A stretch of 64,000 nucleotides of DNA from Rhodobacter sp. NTK016B. GTDB lineage: Bacteria > Pseudomonadota > Alphaproteobacteria > Rhodobacterales > Rhodobacteraceae. Position 1 is the first letter of the stretch; the number at the start of each line of letters is the position of its first letter. Where the stretch lies: NCBI RefSeq assembly GCF_017303295.1, contig NZ_JAFKOK010000005.1, positions 62,001 through 126,000 on the forward strand, given 5' to 3'. Positions 1 to 8,587 of this stretch are shown here, in pieces. A program made the translations under genes and the position numbers. The notes beneath the pieces are model-generated. The model did not search any database and was not told the DNA's origin. It saw nothing but the letters and a program-made list of their open reading frames with translations.

Positions 1-611
1 GCCACGATCAACCCCGGCACGGCCTCATGCGCCCTCGCGGCCTCCCTCGCCAGATCCAGCCGCTTGCTCAGCTTGACCTGCGGTACCAGCAGGAAGATCG
101 GCACGGTGGTCAGCCCGCGCCCGGTCTTTGACCGCGACGCCACGGCGCGGCCCTTGGTGTTCAGCCGTCCTTCGGCCACCAGCAGACTTGGCCCCGTCCG
201 CCGATAGATAAAGCGCAGGCGCAGCCCGGTGCGGCGTTCCCATTCGCCGGGCGTGATCCGACCTCCGCGGCTGGACTTTCCCGCTGCCGGGGTCGGGATC
301 GCCAGCCAGAACCCGGTCTTCGAGCGGATCAGCGGGCCGGTATCGTGGGCCCCGATGATCACCGGGGCTTTGGACCAGACGAGGGCCGCTGCCTCGATGC
401 TGTCACCTGACCTCGGGAATGTCTGGTTGCGGATCGAGTTGCCAAGCCGCTGGCCCAGACCCGCGCCGGTGATCTGCGCGCGCCAGGCGGTCTTCAGCCC
501 GGTCCCCGCCTCGCGCATCGCGGCGGTCACGGCGCGTTCTCCTGCCGCCACCTCGGCCGCCATCATCGCGACAATGTCGGGGTCGATGTCGAGCTTCAGC
601 CTCATCGCCAT
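1..611 (-). CDS. DUF6441-type phage tail/head-completion protein (3' end off window)
   Basis: The minus-strand frame is open from the ATG at 611 to the window edge, about 203 codons, so the 3' end is missing. The N-terminus is acidic and helical. It is followed by a GAGLGQRL stretch, WSKAPVIIGAHDTG, FWLAIPTP and a late FLLVPQVKLSKRLDLA stretch. I recognise this pattern from the DUF6441 proteins found next to head-tail joining genes in alphaproteobacterial lambda-like prophages. The start overlaps the stop of the upstream joiner gene (TGATG), so the two are probably translationally coupled. By position it corresponds to the minor tail genes that follow gpFII in lambda. Its exact role is not known to me. 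Confidence 0.7.
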   Translation of the reverse strand, partial: MAMRLKLDIDPDIVAMMAAEVAAGERAVTAAMREAGTGLKTAWRAQITGAGLGQRLGNSIRNQTFPRSGDSIEAAALVWSKAPVIIGAHDTGPLIRSKTGFWLAIPTPAAGKSSRGGRITPGEWERRTGLRLRFIYRRTGPSLLVAEGRLNTKGRAVASRSKTGRGLTTVPIFLLVPQVKLSKRLDLAREAARAHEAVPGLIV

Positions 612-922
612 CACACAGGCCTCAAATCCACCGTCCAGACCAACCGCTCGCGATCACGCACCGGCTCGCCCTGAATCAGAAACCCCTCGCCATCGATCTC
701 GATCCGGTCGCCGGGGCGCGGGTTCGCCGCTTCGGCGACGCGCAGGTCAACCCGGGTCGTCTCCGACCAGAGCCTTGCCTCGCCAAAGCCGGTGATCTCA
801 TCCGCGCGGCGCATGACGACGCGAATGAGGACCGGCGCACCCCCGTCCGCGATGTAGACCGCGTCGCGGGCGATGTTGGGATCGGCGAAGAGATTGTCGA
901 TCGCCGCCGCGAAGATGGACAT
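611..922 (-). CDS. gpFII-like head-tail joining protein
   Basis: This 103-residue protein matches the lambda gpFII/phage_attach family in length and pattern: N-terminal FAAAIDNLFADPNIARDAVY, then a beta-rich C-terminus with PRPGDRIEIDGEGFLI and a final VDLRPV. These proteins complete the neck and connect the filled head to the tail. It follows the major capsid gene by 11 bases and overlaps the next gene by one base, as expected in a packed virion operon. Confidence 0.75.
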   Translation of the reverse strand: MSIFAAAIDNLFADPNIARDAVYIADGGAPVLIRVVMRRADEITGFGEARLWSETTRVDLRVAEAANPRPGDRIEIDGEGFLIQGEPVRDRERLVWTVDLRPV

Positions 923-933
923 GCGCGTGCCCG

Positions 934-1956
934 TCAGTTCGAGCTGTGCAGTCGGATTGCGAGGCGCGGGCGTTTGTTGACCGGCAGGATCGAGGCCTCG
1001 GTCATCAGATCGATCCAGCGGCCCTTGGCGTCGATCATCTGGCGGGCATAGAGCGGCAGGCCGATGGTATTGGCGGTTTCCAGCAGGTTTGCCGGCCCGC
1101 CATAGGTGGTGAAGGTATCAAACGTGCCCATCGGGAAAGCGATGCCCTCGCCGGTCGGGATCAGCCGTTCCGAGGTGCCGTTTGAGAGCGTGACCGAGCC
1201 GTTGTATTCCTCGAACAGGATCCCGGCGAAGGGGAAAGCGCGGCGCATGTCGTCGCGCAGCGGCTGGCCACCAGTGGCGGAGAAGAACTTGTAGGCGTCC
1301 TCGGTCTTGGGGTGGCTGATCAGCTTGTCGAAGAACTCGGAGCTGACCAGGGCATGAGCCGTGGTCATCGTCTCGCCCATCAGATTGTCCTCGATCGCGC
1401 GCAGTGTCGTGCGAACTTTGCCCTGGACGTTGGTGGTCGCGGTGCCAAAGACGAAGTCGACTTCGATCTGCGCCAGCCCGAATTCGGTGAAGTAGTTGTA
1501 AAGCGTGGTGCCCGCGCCGTCCTTCACGATGCCGCGCAGCGCGTTCATCTCCATGTACTCGCGGGTCTGGGCATGCTTGCGCCGCATCAGCGTCAATTTG
1601 CGGTTCATCACCTCGACCAGAGGATCGGCCGCGTCGGACAGGCCCAGCGCGGGCATGCCCTGGATGTCGGCGGGCAGGATGACGTCGTCATGCGGGATCC
1701 AGGGCAGCGCAAAACTGCGCATCGAGCGCGCCTCGCGATTGCCGACAGTCGCAGGGGCGCCGAGCGGTACCGAGGGCAGGAGGCTCAGCACGCCTTCTCG
1801 CTGCTCGATGACGATGGAGCGCTGGGAAACCCCTTCGAAGCGAAAGAGGCCGAGCTGGCCGAGGCGGGTATAGAGGTTGGGCAGGATGTTGATGGCCTGC
1901 GTCATCTCGGCAAGCGAGTAGCCGCCCGCGTCGAACGGGTTGCGGGTGATGGTCAT
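934..1956 (-). CDS. Major capsid protein, gpE family
   Basis: A 340-residue protein of the lambda gpE (Phage_cap_E) family. Visible family features are the N-terminal NPFDAGGYSLAEMTQAINILPN, the RLGLF-type segment followed by IVIEQREG, and the central HAQTREYMEMNALRGIVKDG. Length is normal for the family (about 340). It forms the hexamers and pentamers of the procapsid shell. It sits between the decoration protein and the gpFII-like joiner, the lambda D-E-FII order, and it looks intact. Confidence 0.9.
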   Translation of the reverse strand: MTITRNPFDAGGYSLAEMTQAINILPNLYTRLGQLGLFRFEGVSQRSIVIEQREGVLSLLPSVPLGAPATVGNREARSMRSFALPWIPHDDVILPADIQGMPALGLSDAADPLVEVMNRKLTLMRRKHAQTREYMEMNALRGIVKDGAGTTLYNYFTEFGLAQIEVDFVFGTATTNVQGKVRTTLRAIEDNLMGETMTTAHALVSSEFFDKLISHPKTEDAYKFFSATGGQPLRDDMRRAFPFAGILFEEYNGSVTLSNGTSERLIPTGEGIAFPMGTFDTFTTYGGPANLLETANTIGLPLYARQMIDAKGRWIDLMTEASILPVNKRPRLAIRLHSSN

Positions 1957-2022
1957 GAGGAACTCCGGGGCGAAGAGGTCAGATCGGGGACAAAGGATCG
2001 ATGCGCAGCGCGATGGGTTTGA

Positions 2023-2403
2023 TCAGGCGGTGTCGCGCGGAATGATGCCCAGCGCGGTCAGTTGCCCGAGCTTGGTGTCAATCTTGGGCGCGTCATCGAC
2101 GCTGGCATCAAAGGCGAGGGCCACGCGCGAGACGATGGCGGGGCCGCGGGCCAGCAGGATGCCGATGCTATCGCCACCGGTGGCATCGACGGCATAGAGC
2201 AATACGCCCAGCGCGGTTTCGGAACCGTCCGCTCCGGTGTCAGGCGAGAGGGTATATTTGCCGCTTGCGGTGATCCGGCCGAGCACGGAACCGACGGGAT
2301 AGGCGGTGCCGGCGAGCAGGGTGATGGTCTCGCGGGTGTAGTTCGGGTTGACCTCATATTTGAGGACATCGCCCATTGTGGCGGGCTGGGTCAGGACTGT
2401 CAT
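2023..2403 (-). CDS. Head decoration protein, gpD family
   Basis: A 126-residue protein with the gpD signature: short N-terminal arm, GDVLKYEVNPNYTRETITLLAG, then YPVGSVLGRIT and a C-terminal LGIIPRDTA. In lambda, gpD trimers cap and stabilise the expanded capsid. It lies between the protease/scaffold gene and the major capsid gene, exactly as in lambda (C-Nu3-D-E). Spacing to the capsid gene is 66 bases. Confidence 0.85.
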   Translation of the reverse strand: MTVLTQPATMGDVLKYEVNPNYTRETITLLAGTAYPVGSVLGRITASGKYTLSPDTGADGSETALGVLLYAVDATGGDSIGILLARGPAIVSRVALAFDASVDDAPKIDTKLGQLTALGIIPRDTA

Positions 2404-2512
2404 GGTGAGGGTTCCGTGTGCAAAAGGTGCAAATGGACAGCCCCCGCCGGGCGCACCGCGGCGGGGGATCAGTCAGGCAATCGGTCGTTGAGGCGCGGTG
2501 ACGCCTCGGCCG

Positions 2513-2995
2513 TCAGCCGCGAGTGCCGGTTGCGGCGGCGCGCTTTGCGGCCGCGACGATGGGGCTTTCCTTCGACGGCGGCAGGATTGGTGAGGGCGCG
2601 GCAGCAATCACGTCCCGAGCATCGGCCGCGGCACTGGCGCGCTCGAGGACGAGGCGGCGCAGCGCTTCCGGCATCGTGCCTTCGCGAAGCGCCTTGGCCG
2701 CGTCGATGGCGATGCCGAGCCGGCCCGCTTGCGCCGCGATCTCGGCGATCTCCGCCGCCGCCTCGCGTACCTGCGCCGAGATCTCCGCCAGATTGCCCGG
2801 TTGTGCCGCTGCAGGGACAGGCGCCGCAGATGCGGCCGCGGGGACTGGTGGTTGTGCGGTTGCTGCTGGCGCGGTGTCCGGCGCTCGATCGTCATCATCG
2901 GCTGGCGCAGCACCCGCGGTGTCGCGTGCACCATCCCGCTGCACATCATCGATGCCCTGTTGTGTCGCATCTTCATGGTCAGGCGCATGGGTCAT
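2513..2995 (-). CDS. Nested in-frame scaffolding protein (Nu3-like) inside the protease gene
   Basis: An ATG at 2995 is in frame with the protease gene (codon 333) and is preceded, 5 bases away, by AAAAGGAGA (3009-3001 on the minus strand), a stronger Shine-Dalgarno than most in the operon. It would yield a 160-residue acidic, Ala-rich, helical protein identical to the protease C-terminus. This copies the lambda C/Nu3 arrangement, where a nested start makes the free scaffold. The reading frame and SD are seen directly. Use of the start is inferred. Confidence 0.7.
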   Translation of the reverse strand: MTHAPDHEDATQQGIDDVQRDGARDTAGAAPADDDDRAPDTAPAATAQPPVPAAASAAPVPAAAQPGNLAEISAQVREAAAEIAEIAAQAGRLGIAIDAAKALREGTMPEALRRLVLERASAAADARDVIAAAPSPILPPSKESPIVAAAKRAAATGTRG

Positions 2996-3991
2996 GGCTC
3001 TCTCCTTTTGTGGGCCGGTTTGCGTGAACGTCTGGCGCTGTGCACTTGTGCTGGCGCGCACAATCGCCGGCCGCTGTTTGCCCGCAACCAGCTGCCGGAA
3101 CGCCGCAAGGCCGCGCGCCAGATCGGTGACCTCATCAGCAAGCCCGGCAGCGACGGCATCAGCCCCGCGATACGTTGCTGCCTCCGTCGCCATTGCGCCG
3201 TCCTGGCTCAGCCGACCGGCGCGCCCCGCTGCCACGGTCTCCGCGAAGAGAAACCGCAGCACATCGATCTCGCGCTGGATGTCGTCGCGTACCGCGACTG
3301 GCAGCGGGGCATAAGGATTGCCGTCGATCTTGTGGGATCCCGCATGGATCAGGGTGACGCGCGCGCCCTGCTGATCGAGCTGGCCGCTCAGATCGGCGTG
3401 CATCACCACGACGCCGATGCTGCCCACCGCCCCGGTGCGGGGCAGCAGGATGCGGTCCGCCTGGGAGGCCAGGGCATATCCCGCCGAGAAGGCGTGTTCC
3501 GCAACGAACGCCCAGACCAGCTTGGCGCGCCGCAGGGCGCGGATCCGATCCGCAAGGTCGAACACTCCGGCTACCTCGCCGCCGAAACTGTCGATCTCCA
3601 GGGCGACGCCGCGCACCGCGGGATCACTGGCGGCCACCTCGATTTGTGCGGCGATCCCCTCGTAACTGGTCTGGCCCGAGGACTGGCCAATCCAGCCGCC
3701 GCGGTGGATCAGCACGCCGGAGATCTCGATCACGGCGATGCCGTCCACGACCGGGAAGGGCGCGTCGCCATGCTGGTGCAAGCTATCGGCCAGCCCACCG
3801 GCCAGGATGCTGGCGCGTGGGGGCAGGTTTGCGGCGCCGAGCACTTCTGCCTCGCCGCTCAACCCTGTCATCTCGACGCGGCGCCCGAGGATGCGCGGCC
3901 CGAGACCTGAGAGGAAGGCCATGGCCTTGGACGGCTCAACCAGCAACGGCGTGTTGAAGGCGCGCGCGGCAATGCGGGCATGGAGCATCAC
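2513..3991 (-). CDS. S49-family capsid protease with fused scaffold tail (gpC type)
   Basis: A 492-residue protein. Residues about 80-310 form an S49 (SppA/gpC) peptidase domain, with IDSFGGEVAG and the nucleophile region HAFSAGYALAS, then TGAVGSIGVVVMH. The last 160 residues are Ala/Pro/Glu-rich with a predicted helix (EISAQVREAAAEIAEIAAQAG) and look like an internal scaffold. In lambda, gpC trims the portal and scaffold inside the procapsid. The start overlaps the portal stop by 4 bases (ATGA). A second in-frame start with its own ribosome-binding site lies at 2995 and is listed separately. Confidence 0.85.
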   Translation of the reverse strand: MMLHARIAARAFNTPLLVEPSKAMAFLSGLGPRILGRRVEMTGLSGEAEVLGAANLPPRASILAGGLADSLHQHGDAPFPVVDGIAVIEISGVLIHRGGWIGQSSGQTSYEGIAAQIEVAASDPAVRGVALEIDSFGGEVAGVFDLADRIRALRRAKLVWAFVAEHAFSAGYALASQADRILLPRTGAVGSIGVVVMHADLSGQLDQQGARVTLIHAGSHKIDGNPYAPLPVAVRDDIQREIDVLRFLFAETVAAGRAGRLSQDGAMATEAATYRGADAVAAGLADEVTDLARGLAAFRQLVAGKQRPAIVRASTSAQRQTFTQTGPQKERAMTHAPDHEDATQQGIDDVQRDGARDTAGAAPADDDDRAPDTAPAATAQPPVPAAASAAPVPAAAQPGNLAEISAQVREAAAEIAEIAAQAGRLGIAIDAAKALREGTMPEALRRLVLERASAAADARDVIAAAPSPILPPSKESPIVAAAKRAAATGTRG

Positions 3992-5487
3992 GGTTGGTCC
4001 TCTTCCTCGCGCGGCCGGTCGTCTGCGCCGTCAGTTTCATCTGGCTTGTAAGGCTCATCTCCCTCTGCCGGCACAGCCTGCACGCCCTGAGCAGGCGAAC
4101 CGGGCCGGCGGAAGTCCAGGCCGAGGATTCGTTCGCGGGCGCGTTCCGCGGCAATCTCACGGTCGACCTGTTCTGCGTCATAGCCGCGCTCAGCGATGGC
4201 CTGCGTGCGGGACTTCAACCCCGCCTCGATCTGGGCAATCTCGGCATTGGCGTCCTTTAGCGGATCAACCCAGTCCCATTTGGTGGGCAGCCAGTCCGCC
4301 GTGAGCAGACGCGACCGATCCGCCTCATAGCGCGGCAAGGACAACGCCCCCGACAATACCGCCGCATCCATCCAGCGCGCATAGACCGGTCGGCAGAGCT
4401 GCCAGACCATGACCGCATGCTGCCAGGCCGAGACCCGGCGGCGGAACTCGATCAGGGCCAGGCGCGAGTTCGAGAAGTTGCCCTTCACCATGTCATTGGC
4501 AAGATAGGGATAGGGAATGCCGAGCGCTGCCGAGATTTGCAGCAGGGTTCGGTATTGGAACGGCTCATACGTCCCGCCGCTATCCGCGGGTTGGCCGACG
4601 GTGACATCTTCGCCCGGATCAAGGCGCACAATCTGACCGGGGCTGATCTCAACACCGGCGGGGCCGTCCTCGTCGTCTGCGGGGGCGAGGGGGTTCTCAG
4701 GCGCGGGCGAGGTCACGAACATCGCGTACATCGCCGCCACTTTCTTGCGGTCAAGCTCGGCGTCGTCATACTGATCGAGCAGAAACAGCTTCACGATCGC
4801 CGGTGCCAGCTTTGAGACCCCGCGCAGCTGACCGCCCTCGACCGGGTCGATCACATGGATCACCTCGGCGGCGGGCACGCGGACGATGTCACCGGCGAGC
4901 CCCGGATCGGTGCTGTCACCGGGATGGCGGCGCAGGAAGTGATAGGCGACCCGCCGACCGATCCGGTCGAACTCGATCCCCTGGCGGATGGCATTGCCAT
5001 TGGCAGCAACACTGGTCTGCTCGAGGGGCAGCATCTCCGCGGGTAGCATCTGCAGTTGCAACGGTACACTGAGCCCGTCACTCGCTCGGCGGGGTCTGAT
5101 CCGAAAGAACACCTCGCCTGCGATGAACACCTCGCGGGCCGCGCGGCGCTGCAGTCCGTAGAAATCCGTGAGCCCCTCGGCATCGGCCTCGTCGGTCCAG
5201 GCGAGCCACAGGCGCTGCAACTCCTCTTTGCGGGCCGCGTCCGCGATCTTCGAGATCGGCTTGATCCCGTCGCCGACGGTATTGGCGGCCCAGCTCTCGA
5301 CCGCGTTCACCGCATAGCCATTGTTGCGTACGAGCCAGCGGGCGCGGGCGGTAATGTCGGGCCCCGAGGCCGCGATCAGCGCGTTGACATGGGCGCGCGT
5401 GGCGCGGAAGCCGCGCAGGCGACGGTGGTGCTGGCCGGCATCGAACCCGCCGATGAAGGCGCCGAGACGTTGCCGCCAGCTCATCAC
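3988..5487 (-). CDS. Phage portal protein, lambda gpB family
   Basis: A 499-residue portal of the lambda family. It has an N-terminal basic RLRGFRATRAHVNALI segment, ARARWLVRNNGYAVNAVESWAANTVGDGI, EVFFRIRPRR, VIHVIDPVEGGQLRGVS and KGNFSNSRLALIEFRR, then an acidic, Glu-rich C-terminal tail. Portals form the dodecameric ring through which DNA is pumped by the terminase and to which the tail joins. It overlaps gpW upstream and the protease gene downstream by 4 bases each, so translation of the packaging operon is coupled. Confidence 0.92.
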   Translation of the reverse strand: MMSWRQRLGAFIGGFDAGQHHRRLRGFRATRAHVNALIAASGPDITARARWLVRNNGYAVNAVESWAANTVGDGIKPISKIADAARKEELQRLWLAWTDEADAEGLTDFYGLQRRAAREVFIAGEVFFRIRPRRASDGLSVPLQLQMLPAEMLPLEQTSVAANGNAIRQGIEFDRIGRRVAYHFLRRHPGDSTDPGLAGDIVRVPAAEVIHVIDPVEGGQLRGVSKLAPAIVKLFLLDQYDDAELDRKKVAAMYAMFVTSPAPENPLAPADDEDGPAGVEISPGQIVRLDPGEDVTVGQPADSGGTYEPFQYRTLLQISAALGIPYPYLANDMVKGNFSNSRLALIEFRRRVSAWQHAVMVWQLCRPVYARWMDAAVLSGALSLPRYEADRSRLLTADWLPTKWDWVDPLKDANAEIAQIEAGLKSRTQAIAERGYDAEQVDREIAAERARERILGLDFRRPGSPAQGVQAVPAEGDEPYKPDETDGADDRPREEEDQP

Positions 5488-5693
5488 AGATCCTTCGACG
5501 CAAAGGGGCGCAGCACTCTGCGGCGCGGCCGGTCGAATGCTGCAATACGCCGTTCGAGATCGGAGAGGGCTGCCGCCAGTTCCACGTCCGAGCCATAGGT
5601 CACCGTCTTGCCGTCATAGCTCACAGAGCGTGTGCCACTGTAGCGCGCGGCCAGCAGCGCGCTGTGGCGGGATTTGAGCTCATCAAGGGTCAT
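5484..5693 (-). CDS. gpW-like head-tail joining protein
   Basis: A 69-residue protein beginning MTLDELKSRHSALLAARYSG and ending RRVLRPFASKDL. The size, the helix-hairpin-helix pattern and the central RSVSYDGKTVTYGSD beta hairpin match lambda gpW. I placed the start at 5693, eleven bases after the terminase stop. An upstream in-frame extension is possible but reads through the terminase gene and is not gpW-like. It overlaps the portal start by 4 bases. Confidence 0.8.
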   Translation of the reverse strand: MTLDELKSRHSALLAARYSGTRSVSYDGKTVTYGSDVELAAALSDLERRIAAFDRPRRRVLRPFASKDL

Positions 5694-5704
5694 CGGGGAT
5701 CCGG

Positions 5705-7726
5705 TCAGTCCATGTATCGCGGCGTGCTGATCTTCCAGCTGCGCCGCCGCGGGGTTGCGATGCGCCCGGCTTGCGGTTCGGACGGTTTCTCTGGCTCTGG
5801 GTTCGGCGCAACTGCGACGGTCTCCACCCCGGCCTGCTTCTCGAGCTGCCGCCACATCCGCTCGTCAAAGCGATCGGCGCCGAGGATCCAGGCGGCCGCC
5901 CGGGCATAGACCCGCGTGTCGAGAGCCTCGTTCCTCTCGCGCAGCTTCTGCCATTCCTGGCGGGCATAGCCGCGCCGGTCGCGGATCGTGACCAGCTGCT
6001 CGCCCACCAGCTGCTTGAGCCATTCGCTGTCCGCCCAGTCCGGCAGGTGGATCGTGCCGGCAGGGATGGGTGCGTCTGGTTCAGGCGGGCGTTCCAGCCG
6101 CAAATACCGATAGGTCTCGGCCTTGAAGGTGGCGGTGGCCACTGTCCAGAGCCGGGCGCCGCGTTTCAGCTTCCGCCCGTTCACCGTAGCATCGACGAAG
6201 GTCGGGCCCGACACCGGCGTTGCCCGGTTGAAGCCCTCGAGCCCCTTCACGGGTGCCACCTGCGCAATGCCCTGCTGGCGCGCCCAGCCATAGACGGCGG
6301 CGGATTCGTAGCCAGTGTCGATGGCGAGCTTGGCGATCGTCATGATCGCGCCGTTCTCGTGCGTCCACGTCTGTCCCAACAGCGCGGTCAGCGCGTTCCA
6401 GCAGTCCGGATCGTCCGGCCCGCCCGGGATCACGATGTGATCGACAAGCCAGCTTTGCAGACCGCGGCCCCAGGCCCAGACATCAACCTCGATGCGATCC
6501 TTTTGCACATCGGCGCCCGCCGTCAGGAACAGCCCGTCTGTCGGGATCTGCGCTGCGAAGGCTTCGCGCCGATCCGCCAGGCGCTGCCATTCCGGCGCCT
6601 CACCGCTCTCAATCCAGGTCTCGCCCAAAAGCGTGTTGCGCGCGGCGCGCAGCATCTCGTCCGAGCCCTGCGCGGCCAGCCAGTCGCGCGCGATCTGCTC
6701 CCAGCTCTTCCAGCCGATCGGCGAGTAGAGTGCAGAGAGGTGGAACCCCAGCGCCTTGGGGTCGGTTGGCACCGCCGTCGCCCGCCATTCGCCCCGTGCC
6801 AGCATCTCGGTCTTGTGGTGCTCGGCAATGGGGTGCTCACAGCCTTCGCAATGATAAGCCGCCGTTTCCGGGCGCCCCCTGGCCCAGCGCAGGCGCTCGA
6901 ATTGCAGCCATTGCTGATGACCACAATGAGGGCAGGGCACGAAGTAGCGCTGCTGATCTGAGGCTTCGAATTCCCGCTCGATGCGCGACAGTCCCCGGAT
7001 CGTCGGTGTCGAGACCATGAACACTTTGCGCCGATGCGCAAAGGTCGTGGTGCGGGCCTCGGCCAGCGTAACCGGGTCGCCTTCCTCGTCGGCCGAGGCC
7101 GGATACGCATCGACCTCGTCGAGAAACACATAGCGCGCGGGCATTGAGCGCAGGCCGGTGGCCGAATTGGCACCCGTGAGCACCAGGATACCGCCCGGAA
7201 ACTCTTTTGACAGCATTGAGTTGCCGGCATCGCGCGAGCGGGCAGGGTTCACCCGCTCCTTCAGCGCCGGGCTGTCGTCGATCAACGGGTCAATCCGCCC
7301 GCGCGAGCTGCGTTTCGCCATCTCGACCGTCGGCAGCACCGCGAGCATCGGCCCCGGCGCGTGGTGGATCACGAAGCCGATCCAGTTGTTCCCAGCTTCG
7401 GTCGCACCAACCTGCGCGGCCTTCATGAACGAGATCCGCTGCGCCGGGTGGCTCGGCGACAGCGCGTCCATGATGGCGCGCAGGTAAGGCGTGCGCGCCG
7501 TGCGGTAGCGTCCCGGTTCGGCCGAGGCCCGCGACGACAACCACCGGTTCTGATCCGCCCACTCCGACACTGTGAGGTCCGGATCGGGCCGCATGCCGCG
7601 GCGCCACGCGCGCAGGATATCCTCGGCCCCGTCAAAGCCGAGGTCGAGATCCTCTGTCAGATCACTATAACTATCAACTGAGGCTGACCCGGAGGTCTGC
7701 CAGGGCGTCGAGCTGCTCTCGGACAT
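5705..7726 (-). CDS. Terminase large subunit, gpA family
   Basis: A 673-residue DNA-packaging ATPase/nuclease. The N-terminal ATPase carries a Walker A-like KAAQVGATEAGNN near residue 105 and the Walker B YVFLDEVDAYP near 200. Two CxxC pairs (CPHCGHQQW and CEGCEHP) make a zinc knuckle around residues 265-295. The C-terminal nuclease half has TAGADVQKDRIEVDVWAWG and AIDTGYESAAVY with conserved acidic residues. This is the lambda/GpA type, usually cos-cutting. The start overlaps the small-subunit gene by about 50 bases. A shorter start is possible. Confidence 0.92.
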   Translation of the reverse strand: MSESSSTPWQTSGSASVDSYSDLTEDLDLGFDGAEDILRAWRRGMRPDPDLTVSEWADQNRWLSSRASAEPGRYRTARTPYLRAIMDALSPSHPAQRISFMKAAQVGATEAGNNWIGFVIHHAPGPMLAVLPTVEMAKRSSRGRIDPLIDDSPALKERVNPARSRDAGNSMLSKEFPGGILVLTGANSATGLRSMPARYVFLDEVDAYPASADEEGDPVTLAEARTTTFAHRRKVFMVSTPTIRGLSRIEREFEASDQQRYFVPCPHCGHQQWLQFERLRWARGRPETAAYHCEGCEHPIAEHHKTEMLARGEWRATAVPTDPKALGFHLSALYSPIGWKSWEQIARDWLAAQGSDEMLRAARNTLLGETWIESGEAPEWQRLADRREAFAAQIPTDGLFLTAGADVQKDRIEVDVWAWGRGLQSWLVDHIVIPGGPDDPDCWNALTALLGQTWTHENGAIMTIAKLAIDTGYESAAVYGWARQQGIAQVAPVKGLEGFNRATPVSGPTFVDATVNGRKLKRGARLWTVATATFKAETYRYLRLERPPEPDAPIPAGTIHLPDWADSEWLKQLVGEQLVTIRDRRGYARQEWQKLRERNEALDTRVYARAAAWILGADRFDERMWRQLEKQAGVETVAVAPNPEPEKPSEPQAGRIATPRRRSWKISTPRYMD

Positions 7727-8243
7727 GGGTTTCCAGCACCCTCTGCAGGATCGCAGTCTCGAGTGTCACGGGTGCGCCTGAGGCCTTCTCCATCTCTGCG
7801 GACAGCTGCGCCGCCATCAGCGCCGCCACGCGGGTGGGCCAGGTGACCCAGACGTCGCGCTCCTGGCGCGCAAGGCGAAACACCAGCGTTTCCGCCCGCG
7901 CCCGATCAACCAGCACGCCCTTCTTCTTCTGGATCGACAGCTGGCGTTCTTGCGCCTGGTAGACGGTTAGCGCGGTGCGGGCTTTGAGGTAGGACGAGGT
8001 CTCGCCGGGGCCCGAGACGTTGTTGCCGCCAAGGCCAACGCTATCGCTGCTGCTGCCCAACCCGCCCCGTGACCGCATTTGCTGATCCGGATCGGTCATC
8101 GCACCGCGCCGGGCATCCGAGGCGGCCGCGTCGATCGACCCATCGGCAAACAGCACCAACCGGCCGTTCTTGCGGGCCTTCTGCACCGCCCCGCGCGAGA
8201 GCCCGGAATGGGCAGCGTAGGCTCGCTCACTCATTCCCTCCAT
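7674..8243 (-). CDS. Terminase small subunit, Nu1-like
   Basis: A 189-residue protein. The N-terminus is a winged-helix DNA-binding region (MSERAYAAHSGLSRGAVQKARKNGRL), followed by a Ser/Gly-rich linker (SRGGLGSSSDSVGLGGNN) and a helical C-terminal part beginning YLKARTALTVYQAQERQLSIQK. This matches Nu1-like small terminases that recognise the cos site. It is the first gene of the minus-strand packaging operon. An alternative Met three codons in is also plausible. It is divergent from the DUF6900 gene at 8361. Confidence 0.85.
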   Translation of the reverse strand: MEGMSERAYAAHSGLSRGAVQKARKNGRLVLFADGSIDAAASDARRGAMTDPDQQMRSRGGLGSSSDSVGLGGNNVSGPGETSSYLKARTALTVYQAQERQLSIQKKKGVLVDRARAETLVFRLARQERDVWVTWPTRVAALMAAQLSAEMEKASGAPVTLETAILQRVLETHVREQLDALADLRVSLS

Positions 8244-8360
8244 GGCACTGACAGTTCCGGTTAAGGCAATGATATTGCTTGTTATTCAGTTGATTGAGTT
8301 CCGGGTAAGAGCGATTCTGACTGTACCAAAACGAAACAACTCAGCCCCGGAGAAGACGCC
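8244..8360. promoter_or_regulatory. Divergent promoter region between packaging operon and DUF6900 gene
   Basis: This 117-base A/T-richer gap separates divergent genes. It contains a small dyad, GCAAT (8266-8270) and ATTGC (8274-8278), which could be an operator. The cos site of such phages often lies near the small-terminase gene, but I cannot point to a specific cos sequence here. Confidence 0.35.
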
Positions 8361-8573
8361 ATGACCACCAAAACCGCAGCCCCCGCCGAAGCCGCCGCCA
8401 CCGCCGCCACGCAAGCCCTGCTGCAGGAGATCGCCGCCAGGCATCTCTTCCTGGAGACGCTGGACACGCGCAACGCTGACAGCCTCGACTTCCATGATGT
8501 TGCGGTCTGGTCGATCCGCGCCGCGCTGGAGGCCGCTTACGCCGCGGGCCAAGCGGCCTCTCGCGAAGCCTGA
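8361..8573 (+). CDS. DUF6900 small protein
   Basis: A 70-residue protein with an Ala-rich N-terminus and the conserved core LLQEIAARHLFLETLDTRNADSLDFHDVAVWSIRAALEAAY, which I recognise as DUF6900. The family is common in proteobacterial prophages and islands and often lies beside DUF3489 genes, as here. No biochemical function is known to me. It is probably co-transcribed with the next gene, 14 bases downstream, which has a good GGAGGA site. Confidence 0.75.
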   Translation: MTTKTAAPAEAAATAATQALLQEIAARHLFLETLDTRNADSLDFHDVAVWSIRAALEAAYAAGQAASREA

Positions 8574-8587
8574 GCCCGGAGGACGTC

